From: Hysterium pulicare CBS 123377
Lineage: Eukaryota; Ascomycota; Dothideomycetes; Hysteriales; Hysteriaceae
Assembly (NCBI GenBank): GCA_000467715.1
Contig: AJFK01000202.1
Coordinates: forward strand, 124,001-188,000
Length of the DNA stretch: 64,000 nt
Direction: 5' to 3'
A program made the position numbers and the translations under genes. Below, piece after piece: positions 41,265 to 52,152 of the stretch. Numbering within the stretch: the first letter of the stretch is position 1; each line of letters begins with the position of its first letter. Under the pieces are notes generated by a model that had not been told where the DNA came from, ran no database searches, and saw nothing but the letters and a program-made list of their open reading frames with translations.

Positions 41265-43073
41265 CCTGCAAACGAATGAAGAAGAGAAATACACTGGGAG
41301 AAAAGTCTAACGTCAAGAAGAGCCGCTATTGCTCAACTTATAACTATACCAATACTTTTCCCAATAAGGGAGCGCAAGGGCCTCACTCGAACGGGCCGGC
41401 ACCGCAGGGGTTCGCTACCCTGTGTAACATTGAGAAAAACAGTTTTAATAAGATTACAATCAAAACCGATCGGACACTCGTGGATGCCACAAGGTTACAT
41501 CTGGTCATCTTTCGTGATAGGACCGGTAGATGATGGTCAATATGAGTAGATCTGGATCCTGTGGGGTAAAAGCTGTCATTCAGAACAGGAAACCACGGGG
41601 CTCGGCGACAAACAATCTAATTGTGTCACAGGTCGCCTGCACAGAATTTTTAGGTATGGAAACCGGCAAGCCTCTTCGGTATGGGTGGGCATTTCAGGCA
41701 GGTGGATGGTCGGTTGAGACCAGTGGTGGTGTTGAGGTCTGAATTACTGCATGTCGAAGACCACCGCAACAGTGAATGTTCGAACATGCCTCTCAATCGA
41801 ACTCTTGCCAAGCCGGCTTTGCATCTCTTTAGCTACGCAGCGGTAATTTGCGCTCGGGCGACAGTAGAGAAATCGACAATAGCTCTGGCCGCAACCGGTG
41901 GCAAGGTTGCCTCGATGGATTCCGGAGAGTGTGATTGTGGTAGGAGCTTTGAGTTGCTGCCGCAAATACCTATTTAGAGGAGAGCATTATTATCAATCTG
42001 GCATTGCGCAGCGTCGACTTGCGAAGGAGTTCTACACTTCATCAATGGAAGAGACTCAAACATCTCTCAATGAGTGAGGCTGCGAACATGATACTAAGCT
42101 TTACTAAAGAAGAAATTTAATGGGTGTGCCTAAGCCAAGAGAAAGTAATTCAACGAAATTGATGCTTACGAAAAGTTTAGGTCCTTTTCATACAATTCAA
42201 ACGAACTTGGATATTCCTTTTCTCTCCTCTTGACCTGTCGTGATGTTTGTGGGAAATGCTTGCAGTGTATGCTTCTGCTATTCGTCGTCGGTCAATTTAA
42301 AGGCCTGGAATCTTCATTCTGCCGGCAGTAGCGCAAATCTCTCAAACTCTGGGGCAAGCGTCTACGCCTCACGGCACAGTGATCACGTCGAGCCAGAGAA
42401 AAGCCTCGTTTGACCTTGAGTGTAAGTGCGAGGGTGTATGGTTGTCCTTGACATCCTGGATTGTTGAAGCGGTCAGAAAGAGCCGTCGCCATCGCACCGG
42501 TCTGACTGACTCATCGGCTGATTATACCTTAGCCGACTCCCTCTGGCCGAATGAGATTGCCGTTGGAATATAAAGCTCATCTCTCCCCGCAAATTCCGCG
42601 CATAAGGTTTTGCGGGGTTATATTGGCTAGGAACGTGGAATCGTGGGTTACAGGTCCAACGCGAAGGACAGAGATCCCCCAAGACATCGTGGCCAATTCT
42701 ACGGTCGATCTGCGTTGTTAAATCTTGAAATAGACACAGAATGATTGGTCCGTAGCGATGTTGGGACAACGGGTTTGATGCTTGTAGTTGGCCAGGTGCA
42801 TGTCGATGTCGATGGTGTTCAGTAGTCCGGAAGCTGGTTCCGATTCGGGCCTACCACGTGCTTTCACGCGCATTTGAGTATAGGAAATAATTAAAATATT
42901 GCATCATCTCTTTAAAAACTTCGTGCTTTAGATTTCATATTTTCGACTATGCTCACCTAAGATGGCAGGGCGAAGGCAGATGATCATTTAATCACGTGAC
43001 GGAGACAGGAATGCTTCTGAAAGTCAACCACTGCCGAAACAAACCACTTTGCAGCTCCAGCTGAAGCTACAAC
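41265..43073. other. Long intergenic region, nothing recognised
   Basis: 1.8 kb upstream of the tyrosinase start. Frames of 65-100 codons occur on both strands but none has a motif, and I found no supported splicing. It may hold the tyrosinase promoter and old degraded sequence. Confidence 0.4.
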
Positions 43074-43535
43074 ATGAGTCCATCATTATGTGTGACATCT
43101 CAAGAGGTGAAGACCAGCCTCAAGGTGGGACTTCCAAAAGTTGAAATGACTCTCAGGTCTTTTACGTGTCTGAATTATGTGAGTTCAGTGGTAGCAATAA
43201 CTGCAGTGTCAGGCATACTATCCATGAACTACAAGCTATTCCCGTTGATACTCTTCTACAACTTCGGCCTCGATTTCCAAAACCGAGACATCCTCTTCCA
43301 ATTCTTATGCAAGGACGGCATGCACCAGTCGACCCCAAGTGATCGAACAGAGATCCTACGAATGTCTGGTAAAGTTCTTCGGGGCATTCCTCGCACTTCA
43401 ATCGACCCCAGCCTCATAACAACCTACTTAACCCTCTCGTTTAGTATCCCGGCAGGAAATATGCTCGGGAACTTCTTCTTCATAACCCCAAACCTCCAAT
43501 ATCCAGAAAACCCCTTCATCTCCCCACTTTTTTAA
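43074..43535 (+). CDS. Doubtful open frame, unknown
   Basis: A frame of 153 codons, MSPSLCVTSQEVKTS, with two moderately hydrophobic stretches (YVSSVVAITAVSGIL and TYLTLSFSIPAGNML). No family is recognised, and an antisense frame covers part of it. It is listed because it is the only open stretch of this size between the tyrosinase and the lectin-like membrane gene. Coding status is uncertain. Confidence 0.2.
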   Translation: MSPSLCVTSQEVKTSLKVGLPKVEMTLRSFTCLNYVSSVVAITAVSGILSMNYKLFPLILFYNFGLDFQNRDILFQFLCKDGMHQSTPSDRTEILRMSGKVLRGIPRTSIDPSLITTYLTLSFSIPAGNMLGNFFFITPNLQYPENPFISPLF

Positions 43536-43578
43536 GAATTAGAGGTTGATACATTTTCACTAGGAAACTACCCTCCAT

Positions 43579-44571
43579 CTAACCCTCCCTAACCGAGCCC
43601 TCTATCGCGACCTTAGCCGAAGGCACCACGACCGCCGGTAGTTCCGCAGGTGGCGCACCAGACATCTCATACCTGACCGGTTCGTGTGGCATCTCATACG
43701 TAGTTTGGTCTGACGAGTTCATCTCGTACTTTATGCAGTCCGACGAGTAAGGCATCTCTGATCTTTCTTGGGAGTCCATGTCTGCAGGAGGGTAAGGATT
43801 AGCGTTCCTCCTTCTGCGGCGGCGGAGGAATAAGAAGACACCGAGGAGAAGGGCTATTAGGGCGACGAGACCGATGGTGACGCCTATGGCGATGGATGTG
43901 CCAGAGGAGAGGCCTCCTGACTTTGGAGAAGATGAGGTGCTTGGTTTTGTTGAGGCGGAGTTAGTAGCGGAAGGTGTTGATGTTGATGGGGACGCGGTTA
44001 CTGTGGCTGTCTATTGAACCATGATCAGTAGATCTGCACGATGTTCAAATAAAGTTCGGCCTTCACCCACCTTAATAGTGGAGAATGTATCATCGTCAAT
44101 AGTCCCCAGTTCCTTGAATGAAAACTGCTGTCCAGGCTGCGGCGCCGTCACATTCGAATCCATAGCCATGATCGCCGAGCTCTTGACCTCCATATGCCAA
44201 TTCGTACCATTCTGCCCATTCGTCAAGTAAAACGTCCCATCGCCCCAAGTCCCAACCTGCCAAAACATGCTCTCATCGCTTACATCATATCTCGCCATTC
44301 TCGGGCGCGTCTTCCCCGGAAGTTCCTCTGTGTCTGTATACGCGGTACCAAGGTATCCGTCCGCGCCAGAGTCGAGCGTGCGCAAGACGTACGCCGAAGA
44401 GTTGAAGGGAAAGATCTGCCATTTCTGAGAAGCATTGGTCGTGTTTGTCGCTCCGAAATAAGCAGCGCCGGTTGTGCCGTTTTTGCTGAAGAGCGTGGTG
44501 CCCATCATAGACTGCGAGGTCGAGCGTTGGGACGTAATTTCGTACCACTGGTTAGAGTCGAAATTCGCCAT
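43579..44571 (-). CDS. Single-span membrane protein with a ricin-B-like N-terminal domain
   Basis: Two exons, 44571-44071 and 44010-43579, give 310 residues. The start MANFDSNQWYEITSQ was preferred over an upstream Met because the domain begins there. QKWQIFPFNSSAYVLRTL and FWQVGTWGDGTFYLTNGQ resemble beta-trefoil (QxW) repeats. After the splice comes a Ser/Thr stalk, one membrane span (SIAIGVTIGLVALIALLLGV), a basic stop-transfer RRRRRR, and a Tyr- and Met-rich cytoplasmic tail (IKYEMNSSDQTTYEMPHEPV). No classic signal peptide is present. Similar proteins are widespread in filamentous fungi with unknown role. Confidence 0.82.
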
Positions 44572-45179
44572 GCTGACGGCCTGAACTGTGAAAGTAAACC
44601 ACAAGAAAAAAAAAACACAGAGAAATATCTAAGGTGCCCAGCAGTGTGTGACCTAAAGATGTGAGACAAGACTAGGAACCGCAACCCAGGGCCATGGGGA
44701 CTTTCTCTATTTCAGGCCTCTCGGAAATTGCACAGACAGCGGCCCCCACCGGCGAGGCGCCTTTCGTCGCAGCCATTCGAGGTCATTGGTAGTTTTTTGG
44801 GCACAGCGCACAGCAGGCTGTCAGCTCAGCCTTAACGCTTTGAGTTTTCGATTGACGGGATGGGGGGCCTTGAATGAGGAACCAACAATGCGCGATGCTG
44901 CGATGCTTGGTGAACCAACAATGCGCGATGCATGGTGAACCAACAATGCGCTATGCATGGTGGGGACGGTGGGGGCCGAGACGCGAGATCAAACTATTGC
45001 GAGCCAGGATGGTGGTTGGCCTAATTTTAGTCTGTAAGCATTGAAACCCATCAATACTTGCTAGTCAACGACAAGTGTTGGCTTGAGCGGCGGTTATTTG
45101 TTAACACGACCGATATCAGAAATAATGAACGGCATGGGCTTTGATGGATAAAGGTATGTGGAGTCATTCATAACCAACA
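44572..45179. other. Intergenic with a 25-bp tandem repeat
   Basis: No gene recognised. Contains the repeat at 44879-44963. Confidence 0.5.
44879..44963. repeat. Tandem repeat, three copies of a 25-bp unit, first copy expanded
   Basis: The word GAACCAACAATGCGCGATGC occurs at 44879 and about 44914, and with one change (CTATGC) at about 44939. Units two and three are 25 bp. Unit one has about 10 extra bases (TGCGATGCTT) from an inner duplication. Confidence 0.8.
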
Positions 45180-47234
45180 CTACCTAGCATCCAAGATATT
45201 CTTCTCAATACCCACCACGGCCTCTCTAACAGACGGACAAAAATGTTTTCTCAAAAGCTCGCCTTCCCATATCGTGCTCGCGAAAGGATTGCTACCTTCG
45301 ATCTCTACTTTCCACGCATCGAATACGCCGTCGCCTCTTCGTTCTTCCGTATTCCATAATGCGCCAATCTTGCCGCCGTGGATCTTGGTGACCTTATTCA
45401 TCAAACCGAGCATTGCGAGACAGGACTTCTCCGGCAGCTGCAGGGATGTTGACATGAGTTGCTTGCAGAACGCGGCGATGCGGACTGGTGGTACAGCGCG
45501 GAGGGCGGTTGGGGGTAGAAGCACGGAGTTCAGGGAACGAAGAAGTAGTACTACTGTCGTTTGGACGTTGACCTTGTTTGTGGGTGTTGTCTGGGCAGCA
45601 ATGTTGGGTGCATGCGGATCTGGGAGGTGGAGCGACTTTGCGCTCAGCTCAATGTCCGGATTTAGGGAGACAGGATGTAAGGTGCGATAGAGATGTGTGA
45701 TGAAGAAGTTGAGATCGAGTTTGAGAGCCGATGCTGCCGCGCTTGCATCTTGTCCCTGAAGTAAAGCAAAAGCCGTGATAACACACAAGAGCGACTCTCT
45801 TGTGGCATTTCTTGGGGCACTTTCATCCTCCTCTTCCTCGTTGTCCACATCATCATCATCCTTATCAGCATTCATTGAGGTTTCTGCATAGGAGATCAAA
45901 TCCTTTAGGGCTTCCAGGATGTCTCCAAAGAAATCTTGATTGATGAGATGAGCATAGCTTGCCAGTCCTTCCAGCACGGCGCCCATCAACTTCGGTGAGC
46001 GTGCCTTTAGTATGCGGAAATATGCAACGAAAACCATCTTAAGAGTCTCTGCCTGCATTCTGTCCCGCTCCTCATGACTGACTGTGGCATCGGCCTCCTT
46101 CATCTCTTTCTCGATTACTTTCCGCTCTTTTAGCAGCTTTCGCGTCTTCTTTGTTCGAAATTCGCGTTTCTCCTTCAATTTTTTGCCCTGGTACGGCTGA
46201 TCCGAAGTTTTCTCAACCGAGTTGTACGAACCCTTCAAAGAAAATTCGGAAAGTAGACGTAAGTGTAAGAAAGTGTTCAGCACACTCTCGTCGACATTGT
46301 AGCTTTTGCCCTTCATCATCTTGGTCAACATAGTGACAGCATCCAAAGACACATTTCCATCTTCATCATTCTGGAACAATGCCTCCAGTGTCTCCCGACA
46401 TTTGATAAAGTCGCTATCGACTCGCCTTCCGCTTAGCTTATCCACGAGAATTTTCAAAAGCTCTCCTCGGAAGTTGAAGTGCGGTACTGCAATGAGAAGA
46501 TTACATGCGCAGCCAAAGGCAACAGTGGCTAAACTGGCAAGCTCCTCGGATGCCCCAGATCCGCTTCGCTTCGCAAGTTTTGCCAGCTCCCGCACATAGC
46601 CTTGGTAGCTGGAGACCAGTGTCTGCTCGAAGTTTCGTAGCTTCCGAACCTCTTTAGATAATTTCGTAGTTGTGTCGTCTTCTGACAGTGGTCGGATCCT
46701 ATATCCTGGGATGAGGTCCTTGTATATAGCGACTTGTGTTGCCAATGCCAATTTTCTGACCGTGATATTATCAGAGGAAGCAATTTGCGCCAGAGTTCGA
46801 AGTGAGCCGATATGTTCTTCAGGGTCCTCGTTGATAAGACCTGCTATCCGCGCCAGCTCTTCCTTCGCTTCAACGATCTGCTGCCGCTGTGGAACTTTTG
46901 GCTTTTCTTCCACTTCCTGCTCCAAATCTTCGTCCTGCTCTTCACCTTCGCTCCCAGAGCCCAAGAAGCTGTCCGCTTCCTCCATATCTTGGCCCTCTAC
47001 CTCCAGAGTGGGTTCTTGTTCTACCCATCCTTCGGAAGTCCTTATTGGTAGTTTCGGGTTCTCCTTTTGTTCCCTCTTCAGTTTGCGCGGCCGTTGCTCG
47101 TACTCTTGCTCGAGGTTCCATTTCGCTGCGTTCGAGACAAAAGCTGGTTTTTGCTGCTTCGTATGTGAATTGGCTGTACCATTAGTCTCAGGTGGAGACA
47201 ATCGTCTCCTTTTCGCGGCGGGCATTCTCGACAT
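45180..47234 (-). CDS. noc3: Nucleolar complex-associated protein 3
   Basis: Single exon, 684 residues if started at MSRMPAAKRRRLSPPE (47234); two further in-frame Met codons lie around it. The N-terminus is basic and acidic low complexity (SFLGSGSEGEEQDEDLEQEV). AKEELARIAGLINEDPEEHI and GSLRTLAQIASSDNITVRKL mark the NOC3 domain, and EKREFRTKKTRKLLKERKVI is the basic linker. The CBF/MAK21-type C-terminal part ends with STIWEGELLRKHFCPSVREA. Noc3 works with Noc2 in intranuclear transport of pre-60S particles and also in DNA replication licensing. It shares a 174-bp divergent promoter region with nip7. Confidence 0.95.
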   Translation of the reverse strand: MSRMPAAKRRRLSPPETNGTANSHTKQQKPAFVSNAAKWNLEQEYEQRPRKLKREQKENPKLPIRTSEGWVEQEPTLEVEGQDMEEADSFLGSGSEGEEQDEDLEQEVEEKPKVPQRQQIVEAKEELARIAGLINEDPEEHIGSLRTLAQIASSDNITVRKLALATQVAIYKDLIPGYRIRPLSEDDTTTKLSKEVRKLRNFEQTLVSSYQGYVRELAKLAKRSGSGASEELASLATVAFGCACNLLIAVPHFNFRGELLKILVDKLSGRRVDSDFIKCRETLEALFQNDEDGNVSLDAVTMLTKMMKGKSYNVDESVLNTFLHLRLLSEFSLKGSYNSVEKTSDQPYQGKKLKEKREFRTKKTRKLLKERKVIEKEMKEADATVSHEERDRMQAETLKMVFVAYFRILKARSPKLMGAVLEGLASYAHLINQDFFGDILEALKDLISYAETSMNADKDDDDVDNEEEEDESAPRNATRESLLCVITAFALLQGQDASAAASALKLDLNFFITHLYRTLHPVSLNPDIELSAKSLHLPDPHAPNIAAQTTPTNKVNVQTTVVLLLRSLNSVLLPPTALRAVPPVRIAAFCKQLMSTSLQLPEKSCLAMLGLMNKVTKIHGGKIGALWNTEERRGDGVFDAWKVEIEGSNPFASTIWEGELLRKHFCPSVREAVVGIEKNILDAR

Positions 47235-47408
47235 TGTTGTTGGAGAGCTGTGTTGACTCTGGGCATTAAAAAGATAAAATTCTGGCTTGGCGGTCGGCGC
47301 GGAGGGCAATTTGTCCCGACTTTCGAACTTTTTTATCTAGAGCATTCAATTCATAGTTCCACGCATAACAACGACCTTAAACCTGTTCAATTGCTACAAT
47401 AGAAAACA

Positions 47409-48072
47409 ATGCGACCCCTAACAGAAGCAGAGACGAAGACGCTCTTCGAGAAACTAGCCTCCTACTGCGGCAAAGGCATTTCCAACCTCATCTCCGACCC
47501 CACCTCAAAATCAGACCGCCATGTCTTCCGGATACAAGTACAACCTTCCCCAGCATCTCCAATGTTCACCCCTTCTCTAATCTTTCAATCCAGAATTCCC
47601 GTGTCTACTACGTCCGCGAATCCCTCGCCAACCTCGCAACCTCCGTCCGCCGCGACGCTCTCCTCTCTCTAGGCACATGTCTCGGAAAATTCACCAAGAC
47701 TGGGAAGTTCCGAATGCATATCACCGCTCTACCTGTAGTCGCACCGCATGCGAGGTACAAGGTTTGGGTTAAGCCGAATGGCGAGATGCCGTTTCTTTAT
47801 GGTGGGAATGTGGTTAAGGCGCATGTAGGGAGGTGGAGTGAGGATTGTCCTGAACATCAGGGAGTTGTGGTTTTGAATATGAGTGATACACCTTTGGTAA
47901 GCATGTCCGTGCATGGATTACGTATGGATGCTAATGGGGACAATAGGGATTCGGAGTCAGTGCTAGGTCGACGGCGGAAGCGAGGCGGTTGGATCCTACG
48001 GGCATTGTGACGTTTAGACAGGGTGATATCGGAGAGTACTTAAGAGAGGAGGATACGCTTTTCACTACGTGA
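47409..48072 (+). CDS. nip7: 60S ribosome biogenesis protein Nip7
   Basis: Three exons, 47409-47537, 47594-47896 and 47947-48072, give 185 residues against about 180 for the family. The start is [57 protein letters not shown] and the PUA-domain part ([40 protein letters not shown]) are all conserved. The end is [15 protein letters not shown]. Nip7 binds pre-60S particles and is needed for 27S pre-rRNA processing. Both introns, 56 and 50 nt, are phase 0. Confidence 0.96.
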
Positions 48073-48336
48073 GGATCAACTTCAGAGGATGTACGGAAAA
48101 GCTAGGCTAGAGCATGTCGCCAATTTTGGCAAAGGAGCATGGAGTTAGTAAACTTGACGCAAGGAATCGTCCGGCCGGGGTTGTGACGGCTGTGATAGAG
48201 CTCTTGATACTAGATCTGAAGAGATCGAGAATGAAGGAAGCGACGGCATCTTGGTGCATATGAGCATACAATGGAGACAATTAACGAGGCGTAGAGGTCA
48301 CGCATGAAGATTCAGGGAGAACAATTATTAATCTTA

Positions 48337-49974
48337 CTATCCCAGACGTACTCTCTTCCATATCCTCAAACATTCCTGTAAATCCGAGACCACACTCCCC
48401 GTAGGCTCTGTAGCCGTCGACCTAATCACAAACAGCACAAAAGATGCCAGAGCAAAGATAAATTGCTCTTCCCTCAGTGCCAAATAATGCGTCTTCGTCA
48501 TCCCCCCACTCTGCGTCCAACTCTTCCACAGATCCAACATGACAGAAATCCTCTTCGCAAACCCCTCATCCCTAATCATTCCAAAAAGAATCTGCTCCAC
48601 GATAGCCGCAATAGTCGTGCTCTCCTGAATATACTTCTTCTTGACAAAAAACCTCCTATTCGCATCCGCCACAACCGCAATCCCCAATTTCTGCGAATTC
48701 ATAGCCTCAGCAATCTCCTGCTCTCGTCTCTGCTCTTGCCTCAACAGCCTGCGTCTAGATTCATTATGGAATTCAAAAGTTTCTTGATCGATGCGTTTCC
48801 GCCGCGCGACGTCACGCTGTTCGGGTGGAAGACGGTTCTCTTCGCTCATTTTCCGTGCTTGTTCCGAGAAGCGGACGTGTCGCTCGAATTGTTCGGCTCT
48901 ATCGTCGTAGGGCGAGCGCCAGGTTGGGACTTCTTCGTCTGCGAGGGCATCTAATAAGACCATGACGCCGCAGGGGACGGTTTCGCGTCGCGCAACGGCA
49001 AGAACATCGTCTGGGATGGCGAAGCTCCATAGTCCGCCTTGAGGAGCGCCGAGGGCGGTGGCGGCGCATGAGAACCAGAAGCCGGAGTTACAGCAGTCGT
49101 TGCCGTCGCGTTTGTCGTGGAGATGGGGAAGGGAGAGTCTGTGTTTTGGATTGTCTTCTCCGTATGCTTCTTCGATGCCGGACGAGCCTACGCGAAGGCG
49201 GATTGAAGAGGGATGGGCTGAGTGGATTGAGTTGGCTCTTGTGTTAGGTCCGCTATCATCGTCTAGGAAGCCTCCCTTTTCTTCCTTCTTTGGCTTGTTC
49301 TCGAGATTGTCCAGAGCTTGTATTACATCTTCTTCCTGTCGCGGAGGGTTCACCCTCGTCCAATAAGGCGGTAAAGAGTCGTAACTTCTTCGATCCCACT
49401 CACTCCTCCATTGTAATGACAGACTCAATATCCCATCCGAATCATCGCTTGTCGCAACCATGAGGACCGCATCCGCAGACATGGGCGCAAGCAATAGCTT
49501 TGTCCCAGCCGGTGTCCATAGTCCTGACGTCCTCAAATCGCCAAAACCTTCTTTACTAGGCACAGCGCCTCGATCCAAGAGGAAAGCAATAAGATGCTCA
49601 AAATCAATCTCCGCCTGAGGCTGGCTCAGTTCGTCATGATATTGTAGCCTATAAGCCTTAACCCCAATAACCATCTCTTTCCAATTGAATATTGTCCAGC
49701 TTCCTCCCTTCAAGCTACTCGACCTCTCGCTCAGCGCGAAATACGGCGGATCCGATCTATCGAGCGGTGTGATGCTTCGACGCGGTATTTCGATTTCGAC
49801 GATGCCGGAGAGGAGGGCGCTGCGCGTGATTGCTGTGACCCCATTTCTATATAGCGTGCGCTGAATCTCGCGCAACGTGAAGAAGGATTTCAGACAGGTG
49901 TAGATAGTGGGTAAGACACCTAGAACGGCAAGCGGCACGCCTACGTAGGTTATTATGTCCACGGCGGACACCAT
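48337..49974 (-). CDS. Conserved fungal membrane-anchored protein of unknown function
   Basis: Single exon, 545 residues, MVSAVDIITYVGVPLAVLG. The only clear membrane segment is near the N-terminus (residues 6-28), followed by SFFTLREIQRTLYRNGV. The rest looks soluble, with GLWTPAGTKLLLAPMSADAV, NSGFWFSCAATALGAPQGGL and a charged coiled-coil region (RRRLLRQEQRREQEIAEAM). I recognise the type from many Pezizomycotina genomes but know no function. A 264-bp gap separates it from nip7, with which it converges. Confidence 0.75.
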   Translation of the reverse strand: MVSAVDIITYVGVPLAVLGVLPTIYTCLKSFFTLREIQRTLYRNGVTAITRSALLSGIVEIEIPRRSITPLDRSDPPYFALSERSSSLKGGSWTIFNWKEMVIGVKAYRLQYHDELSQPQAEIDFEHLIAFLLDRGAVPSKEGFGDLRTSGLWTPAGTKLLLAPMSADAVLMVATSDDSDGILSLSLQWRSEWDRRSYDSLPPYWTRVNPPRQEEDVIQALDNLENKPKKEEKGGFLDDDSGPNTRANSIHSAHPSSIRLRVGSSGIEEAYGEDNPKHRLSLPHLHDKRDGNDCCNSGFWFSCAATALGAPQGGLWSFAIPDDVLAVARRETVPCGVMVLLDALADEEVPTWRSPYDDRAEQFERHVRFSEQARKMSEENRLPPEQRDVARRKRIDQETFEFHNESRRRLLRQEQRREQEIAEAMNSQKLGIAVVADANRRFFVKKKYIQESTTIAAIVEQILFGMIRDEGFAKRISVMLDLWKSWTQSGGMTKTHYLALREEQFIFALASFVLFVIRSTATEPTGSVVSDLQECLRIWKRVRLG

Positions 49975-50464
49975 GATGGCCTACTCCTCTTTGAAGAGGA
50001 TATTGAAGAGGTTGTGGAAGACATTTGTTCCGCAATTGGGATTTTCTCGAATGGCGCCTCGGACTTTCGCTCAGGGGAAATTGGTGGCTGTTTCGAGTGG
50101 GGAGCTGAAGTGGCTTGCTGCAATCAATGGGAAAGTGATAGCGCGTCACGAAGCTCCGGTTACACAGCAGTAAATGTAATTTCTTAGAACGCATCATCAA
50201 GTTGAAGTGTGATCTGAACTAAGTGACAGATCTTTTGCGATGCTGTGGTGGACCTATTGGCAATCAATGTCCCAGAAACACATTACTAACCATTACTTAC
50301 ATGAACGCTTTTGGCTAGCGGACTGGATAGAAGTTTCAAATGGCTTTTTGAAGAGCATATTATTTTGATTTGAAAGCTAATTCATAAAACATTCCTAATG
50401 AAGGGTAACTTCATCGGCATCCCCTATAGGAGCGCAGTCTCCAGTTCATCCATCGTAACAACAT
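49975..50464. other. Intergenic, nothing recognised
   Basis: Upstream region of the 545-residue protein gene and 3' flank of the Ddr48-like gene. No further gene is supported. Confidence 0.45.
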
Positions 50465-51303
50465 TTAATAGTTGTCATTGCTGCGGCCACCACCACCACC
50501 ATAGCTATCAGTGTTTCCGCTACCATACGTGTCAGTGTTGCCACTGCCGTAGGTGTCAGTATTTCCGCTGCCGTAACTATCAGTATTTCCGCTATTATCT
50601 CCAAAACCCTTCTCCTCGCGCTTGGCTCGTCCCTTCTCGGCCATGCCTTCGTTCTTCATCATGCCACCAGCCTTCTCCATGAGCTTGCCCATGGTGGAGT
50701 CTATGTTGAATTAGTCTTCAGTCAGTCCAACGGTGTGTGGAAGAACTTACCACCCTTCTTGTTCTGAGAGTTATCATCATCACCGTAACTACCTGACTTA
50801 TTGCCATAGCCAGCGCCACCAGTAGCGCCAGAGCCGTAGCTGTCATTGCCTCCAGAGTAGGGCGCGCCATCGTCACGGCCAAAGCGCGTGTTGGAGGTGT
50901 CGACGTTGGATGGATCCGAAGACGACTTGTTGCCGAAGCCTGCGCCACCTGTGGCGCCAGAGCCGTAGGTGTCATGGCCTCCAGAGTACGCGTTTGAGTC
51001 GTCACGACCGAAACGTGTGTTTGAGTTATCGTAGTTGTCGGATGGGTCTGAAGACTTCTTGTTACCATAGCCTACGCCTCCAGTGGTACCAGAGCCGTAT
51101 GTATCGGTGCCAGTGTTACTGTTATCTCCGCCAAATGTGTTGCCTCCTGTGTCTCCTCCGAAAGTGTCGTCAGAGCGCTTGTTGTTGCCGTAGCTATCAT
51201 TTCCACCTAATCCAGAGTTATCTCCATAGCCACCGCTTTGTTGGTTGGAGCCGTAGCCACCACTCTGCTGGTTGGAGCCATAGCTGTCATCGTTGTAAGA
51301 CAT
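50465..51303 (-). CDS. Ddr48-like Gly/Ser/Tyr/Asn-rich stress protein
   Basis: Two exons, 51303-50751 and 50700-50465, give 262 residues. Before the intron the protein is a chain of SYGSNQQSGGYG and DTYGSGATGG-type repeats with two long copies of SSDPS...NTRFGRDD. The second exon opens with a short conserved helix, STMGKLMEKAGGMMKNEGMA and EKGRAKREEKG, followed by five SGNTDTYG-type units. SYGS and TYGS repeats resemble yeast Ddr48, a heat-shock and DNA-damage responsive protein. The whole chain is predicted disordered and hydrophilic. The 24-bp DNA repeats make it prone to length change. Confidence 0.75.
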
Positions 51304-51422
51304 GATTGAGATAGGTCTTAAGATTCAAAAGTGATTTAAAATGTAAACGGGAGATTAAGTTGGAGGAGTTTCAATTGAGTTGAATTGAGAGATTAATCGT
51401 CATGATGCTGTAGGACTGGCCG

Positions 51423-51508
51423 CTATTTATGCATCTTCGATACCCCTCCATACCTACGTACTTCAGTTCACGCAAGTACAGAAAGTCAGGTTTTGGCGGG
51501 GTAAGGGG
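51423..51508. promoter_or_regulatory. Candidate stress-response elements and TATA-like box upstream of the Ddr48-like gene
   Basis: CCCCT at 51443-51447 and AGGGG at 51504-51508 match the STRE core bound by Msn2/4-type factors. They lie about 140 and 200 bp upstream of the start. A TATA-like GCATAAATAG (minus strand) lies at 51423-51432. Such pentamers are common by chance, so the assignment leans on the gene type. Confidence 0.35.
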
Positions 51509-52152
51509 ACTAGCTATGTCGTCACAGGCCTCTGCGCGTCAGGTGTTGCCTCTGGGAGATCGGAGAAGGCGTGCTTTTTCAGCTTCGCGTGCAACCAGAT
51601 TCTGATAAAGGAACTGCGGCTAAACCAAAAGCGAACCGTTATGCGTAACTTGTGGCGATTCTAGATCCCGGGAATGCTCAACCCCACAGTTTTGCGATGG
51701 AAAGGAAGAACAGGGCTCCGGCAGCTAATAATTCGGGCACCCATAAGACAGAAGAACTTGATTTTGAAGAACGCTTGCGCCTTAGGAGTATCCCGCTTTG
51801 TGTTCCGAATGGCGTGCACAACGTGGGTTCTTCTAAGATTCCTATACGCTCTCCCAATAATCACTCACTATAGTCGTAATTGAGGTGCTTCAAAACAAGC
51901 ACTCGGCGGCAGGGCCTGATCTTCGGACCCATGTGACGCAGGAGATCCAAGCATGTTTTATGATTCGCATGAGGTTGGTGCTGGCCATCACTTTTCCAAT
52001 CTTTGAACCTAGCCGATCTGAGATAAGGCTGTCCCGGTGCCCCTTGCGTCATCCCGCTGTTCATCATTGCACCGCCCCATCAATATTCTGCACTGTGCAT
52101 AGGGGCGCCCCGCTACACCAAACGCGCTGCAATTGTATAACGTGCACTCGGC
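51509..52152. other. Intergenic, nothing recognised
   Basis: Between the Ddr48-like promoter and the 3' end of cwc15. Open frames here (51652-51883 and 51885-52235) lack motifs and the second overlaps the end of cwc15. Confidence 0.45.

Noticed and set aside
48463-49366. Plus-strand frames of 163 and 102 codons
   Set aside because: Antisense to the 545-residue membrane protein gene, which is open over its full length and has coherent composition.
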